Shown here piece by piece: positions 61,364-64,000 of a DNA stretch of 64,000 bases; position 1 is the first letter of the stretch; each line of letters begins with the position of its first letter. The stretch covers positions 1,736,001 to 1,800,000 of the forward strand of contig JASISA010000022.1 of the NCBI GenBank assembly GCA_031771865.1, read 5' to 3'. The stretch comes from Nothophaeocryptopus gaeumannii (lineage: Eukaryota > Ascomycota > Dothideomycetes > Mycosphaerellales > Mycosphaerellaceae). The translations under genes were made by a program, and so were the position numbers. The notes beneath the pieces are model-generated. The model did no database searches, had not been told where the DNA came from, and worked only from the letters and a program-made list of their open reading frames with translations.

Positions 61364-61907
61364 CTATTTCGAAGCTCCAGCCGGCAGGTTGCTTCCGTAA
61401 TTAGGCAAAAGCGCCGCAGCTTTCACGCCCTTGTCCTTCAACTCTGCATCCTCCAACAATCCCAAACTTCGTATTTGTCCGGCTGAAGGCGCATCGTCTC
61501 GTGCGGAGGAGGCTTCGCGTTTTCGGTAGGCGGCTTGGAGGGCGGCGATTTTGACGGCCTAAGGAGCGTAGCGACGCAGTTAGCTCAGAGGCCCGTGACT
61601 CTCGCAAGGGAGAAAGCTGTATGCGTATGGGGTCTGTGTGATGTGGTATGAGCATACCTCCTTCCTGTGGTGTAGGCATTCATAGTAATCCTCGAGAACG
61701 GGCTGGCATTTCTTCTTGCCGGAGTCGTCTTCGGAGTTTGTGTTTACAACGTAGCAGGCGAGGACTTCTTGCCAGAAGGGAAAGCAACGGCTGGGTCCTG
61801 GATACCAGAAGTGTTAGCTTCGGAAGAAGGTAAATCGTTGTGGGGCGCGTCGAGGATGGATATTGATCGCGAAACGTACCACCGGCCAGACCAAAACCTG
61901 AAGACAT
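61364..61907 (-). CDS. NADH:ubiquinone oxidoreductase 15 kDa subunit (NDUFS5-like)
   Basis: Accessory subunit of mitochondrial complex I, on the intermembrane-space side. Three exons: 61907-61880 (MSSGFGLAG), 61797-61658 and 61558-61364, with GT-AG introns of 82 and 99 bases, all in phase, 120 residues. The hallmark twin CX9C motif is visible: CFPFWQEVLAC and CQPVLEDYYEC, which are oxidised through the Mia40 relay and form a helical hairpin. After it come HHRKEAVKIAALQAAYRKRE and the conserved IRSLGLLED. Longer frames on this strand around 61.4-62.3 kb are shadows. It is convergent with the RecA-like gene, 200 bases between stops. Confidence 0.88.
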
Positions 61908-62290
61908 GTTGACGGGTTCTTGAGGTGTTGATATGAGCTCCGCGAAGGCGAGGGAGTTGGTATGTGAGGTCGCAATGGGTGTGTCGGAGGTTGTCCAATG
62001 GCAGACCGCGCAGTAGGGCGGACTCGGCCGCTTCCTGCCTGAGGCTTGATACGCTAATACTTTACATATTCGTCTAGTCCCAGACCTGCTCTGTCCCTGG
62101 CGCCTACACTCACATGTGTCTTGGCAATATGTCTGCGACAGCGGCCGAGGCAGTGCGAGCTCCATCCTAGCGTTCTGCGCCGCATCTGCCAAGTGACCGG
62201 TCAGGAGGATGAAGATGGAGTTCGTTACAACACCCTGCTCGTTGAACAAGTTAACGCTCCCACTCAGGGTTTCTTTATTGACACTTCGGA

Positions 62291-62695
62291 ATGGCTCAAG
62301 ATCGCCTGTCACATATCACTGACACTCTGAGAGCACAAGCCCTCTTCACTTCACAATGCTCTCTGGACGATGCCCGCCAAGCAAGCATCGTCAATGCCTT
62401 GAATACCTACCGTGAGACGGTCTTGAACCACAATCTGCACCTTATTAGGAAAATTCTGGACGACACAGAGAACACGAGAGTGCCACAGCCCCGCCAATGG
62501 GATGCCAACCAAATCCAAAAAGCAAAAATTGAAGCTCTTGGACAAGAACTTTTCGGCTGTGGCCCGCCTCCCAGTCACTGGTTTGACCTACTGAATGGTC
62601 GTCCTATGCGGGACATGACCTCTCCTGAAATGCTTCCTAGACTTTCTGAAGATATCATCCTCAATGGGATCACACATGAGCCCGTGAATGGGTAG
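62291..62695 (+). CDS. Helical protein of unknown function
   Basis: 134 residues from MAQDRLSHITDTLRAQ. Helical throughout, with ARQASIVNALNTYRETVLNHNLHLIRKI, then PPPSHWFDLLNGRPMRDM. No domain recognised. The following frame (62840 on) could belong to the same transcript, but I see no splice pair that joins them convincingly. Confidence 0.4.
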   Translation: MAQDRLSHITDTLRAQALFTSQCSLDDARQASIVNALNTYRETVLNHNLHLIRKILDDTENTRVPQPRQWDANQIQKAKIEALGQELFGCGPPPSHWFDLLNGRPMRDMTSPEMLPRLSEDIILNGITHEPVNG

Positions 62696-62839
62696 AAGAG
62701 ATCGAAGTGGCTCCGCGACACCCGTCATGATCTATCTGTGCTGCGAGCTCAGAACAAGCTTGAGTCCTTCCCTGAAGACATACCGGCCGATCTCGAATAC
62801 CTGACTTGACTTGTTGGAGGTACATGTATCGGGTCTGGC

Positions 62840-63331
62840 TTGGACGACGCACACAGTGGTGGACAAATGTTCACATTCCTGGAGTTTGGAGAAGCATTCA
62901 TTCCCGTGCGAGATGCCAAATATTTTCCCTCCGGCGACGACGACGACGACTACGAATTTCCATCCGACTGCGACGATCTCACTTTCGTTTACGACTCCAT
63001 GCCTATCGCCCTCGCCATCCGTCTGGGCAGCGGATTCGAGACTGGCGGAACATGGGCTCTCTACTGCTACGACTACGCCGCAGATTATCCATGAAAACGG
63101 CGGTACTGCCTTACGAATCACGAATGGGGCAGCGAACTTTTCGACACCATGGAAGACTTTCTGGTCTGGTACGTGCACTATCACGAGCAGACGCCGGAGG
63201 AAGCTCACACCGAACTGCACATCAGGGAAGCTTTTGGGTTCAATGTCTACCCCCAATCCGATATGTACGTAATGAACAAGGAAGGGGAAGTTATAAAGGT
63301 GGTGAAATCAGGAGAGAATACCTATGACTAA
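62840..63331 (+). pseudogene. Acidic protein with an internal TGA, function unknown
   Basis: The frame FTFLEFGEAFIPVRDAKYF, an Asp-rich stretch, IALAIRLGSGFETGGTW and LYCYDYAADYP ends at TGA 63092-63094; the same frame then continues KRRYCLTNHEWGSELFDTMEDF, YVHYHEQTPEEAHTELH and VYPQSDMYVMNKEGEVIKVV to a stop at 63331. Both halves look like one globular domain, so I list them together. The pattern is somewhat like Smi1/Knr4 (SUKH) proteins, but that is a weak impression. Upstream the frame has other stops, so the true 5' end is unclear. Confidence 0.45.
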
Positions 63332-64000
63332 CCTCGTCCACGATTCGATGAGAGCTGTCTTTCTAGAGAGCTTCAAAAAGAAATCCAGGACCAGCCAAAT
63401 CGGATCGACAGAAAAGCGCCTGTCTGATACGCAAGTCCTCTGTCGTCCTATTTCTAATACCCTCGAGACATTTCTGGACGGTGGCCCCTCGGGTCACATG
63501 GACGCGATCTGCCAGAGGACCTCAACCGTCGAAGATAGACATGCCTATCATTCCGCTCCATTGAAATCGTCTCACCCGATCATTACCTTATCAAATCAGC
63601 TCTTGATTCGATCTTCTCATGGAGACGTAAACGAAGAGTCTCGGCGTCCTTCCAATCTTAAGGCCTATCGGATACATCGCCTCACACCGCTAAAGGGGAA
63701 GGAATATGAAGCTGATCTGATGTCCACATGTGGACTTCTTCAGCTTTGCGATGCTTTCGGTCCTTCTAGGACGCTTTTGATCACATGGAGCCCGTGATTC
63801 AGTCCAAAGGTACCCAAACCAGTTGCCTTGAATCTCTGACTCTGTTGGATATCTCGCCCCTTCACCGCCTGAGATACGCTATCAATGGGCCGCTTGCCTT
63901 GGATCACACGGACGCTTCAGTCTGGTCAGGGGACGTTGTTAATTGTTAGCCCTTCAATCCTCAGCCTTATCGGAGACGTCACCGTTGCAAAAGCCTCCAA
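63332..64000. other. Window end
   Basis: A frame of 157 codons (63324-63797) overlaps the preceding stop and has no recognisable domain. Nothing else can be supported in the last 670 bases. Confidence 0.25.

Noticed and set aside
61680..62312. 210-codon minus-strand frame
   Set aside because: Reads through NDUFS5 introns in the wrong phase; the spliced NDUFS5 model explains the region.
62806..63327. 173-codon Arg-rich plus-strand frame
   Set aside because: Shadow of the acidic frame in another phase.
1..64000. tRNA genes, rRNA, CRISPR
   Set aside because: No paired A/B boxes with a plausible cloverleaf, no rRNA blocks and no repeat-spacer array seen by eye; a tRNAscan-type search would be decisive.

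Overview
This window looks like nuclear DNA of a filamentous ascomycete. The evidence is short GT-AG introns (about 45-70 bases) with fungal branch-like sites, a KMT6/EZH2 histone methyltransferase, a Dnf3-type lipid flippase, an NDUFS5 complex I subunit, Zn2Cys6 regulators, a GH3 beta-xylosidase and a cutinase relic. A plant-associated Dothideomycete, perhaps Mycosphaerellales, is my inference from gene content only. There are no operons, and gene models below were spliced by eye.

Layout. 0-9.6 kb is an ordinary core: MGMT repair protein (-), MFS transporter (+), the large KMT6-like CXC-SET protein (-), a cytochrome b5-domain protein (-) and a small mitochondrial protein (+). 10.0-18.2 kb is a plant-cell-wall block in decay. 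A GH3 beta-xylosidase (-, one in-frame TAA) and an eight-exon MFS sugar transporter (+, one frameshift) are divergently arranged, a Tc1/mariner-like element sits in the interval between them, and a cutinase relic follows. 18.3-26.7 kb returns to intact genes: RidA-like protein, a basic Ser/Pro-rich nuclear protein and the DNF3 flippase. 26.75-32.1 kb is gene-poor and holds a decayed Zn2Cys6 regulator and a small Cys/His protein. BFR2/AATF (32.2-33.7 kb) uses a GC-AG intron.

33.8-43.0 kb is a same-strand array of four RBR (RING-IBR-RING2) E3 ligase copies. Only the second is intact. The first is frameshifted, the third is split by about 1 kb of foreign-looking DNA and has stop codons, and the fourth is a C-terminal fragment. 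A pogo/Fot1 element with clean TA target duplications and two TAG codons lies between copies 2 and 3. The insert in copy 3 carries a 60-residue secreted six-cysteine protein with two tandem-repeat arrays upstream of it.

43-50.7 kb holds a flavin reductase-like gene, two related genes sharing an Ala-Asp-His-Gln-Ala-Tyr-Leu-Val-Arg repeat (one broken), a broken coiled-coil gene and a degenerate tandem repeat. 50.7-64 kb holds an alpha/beta hydrolase, a coiled-coil protein, a Zn2Cys6 protein split by an ATGA stop/start overlap, a damaged APH-fold kinase, a 2OG-Fe(II) oxygenase, a tautomerase-like protein, a RecA-fold protein with a degenerate P-loop, NDUFS5, and two unidentified ORFs, one with an internal TGA.

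Across the window at least seven otherwise clean genes are thrown out of frame by a single base, almost always in a short homopolymer. Either this is real, widespread pseudogenisation or the assembly has residual homopolymer errors; raw reads would decide.
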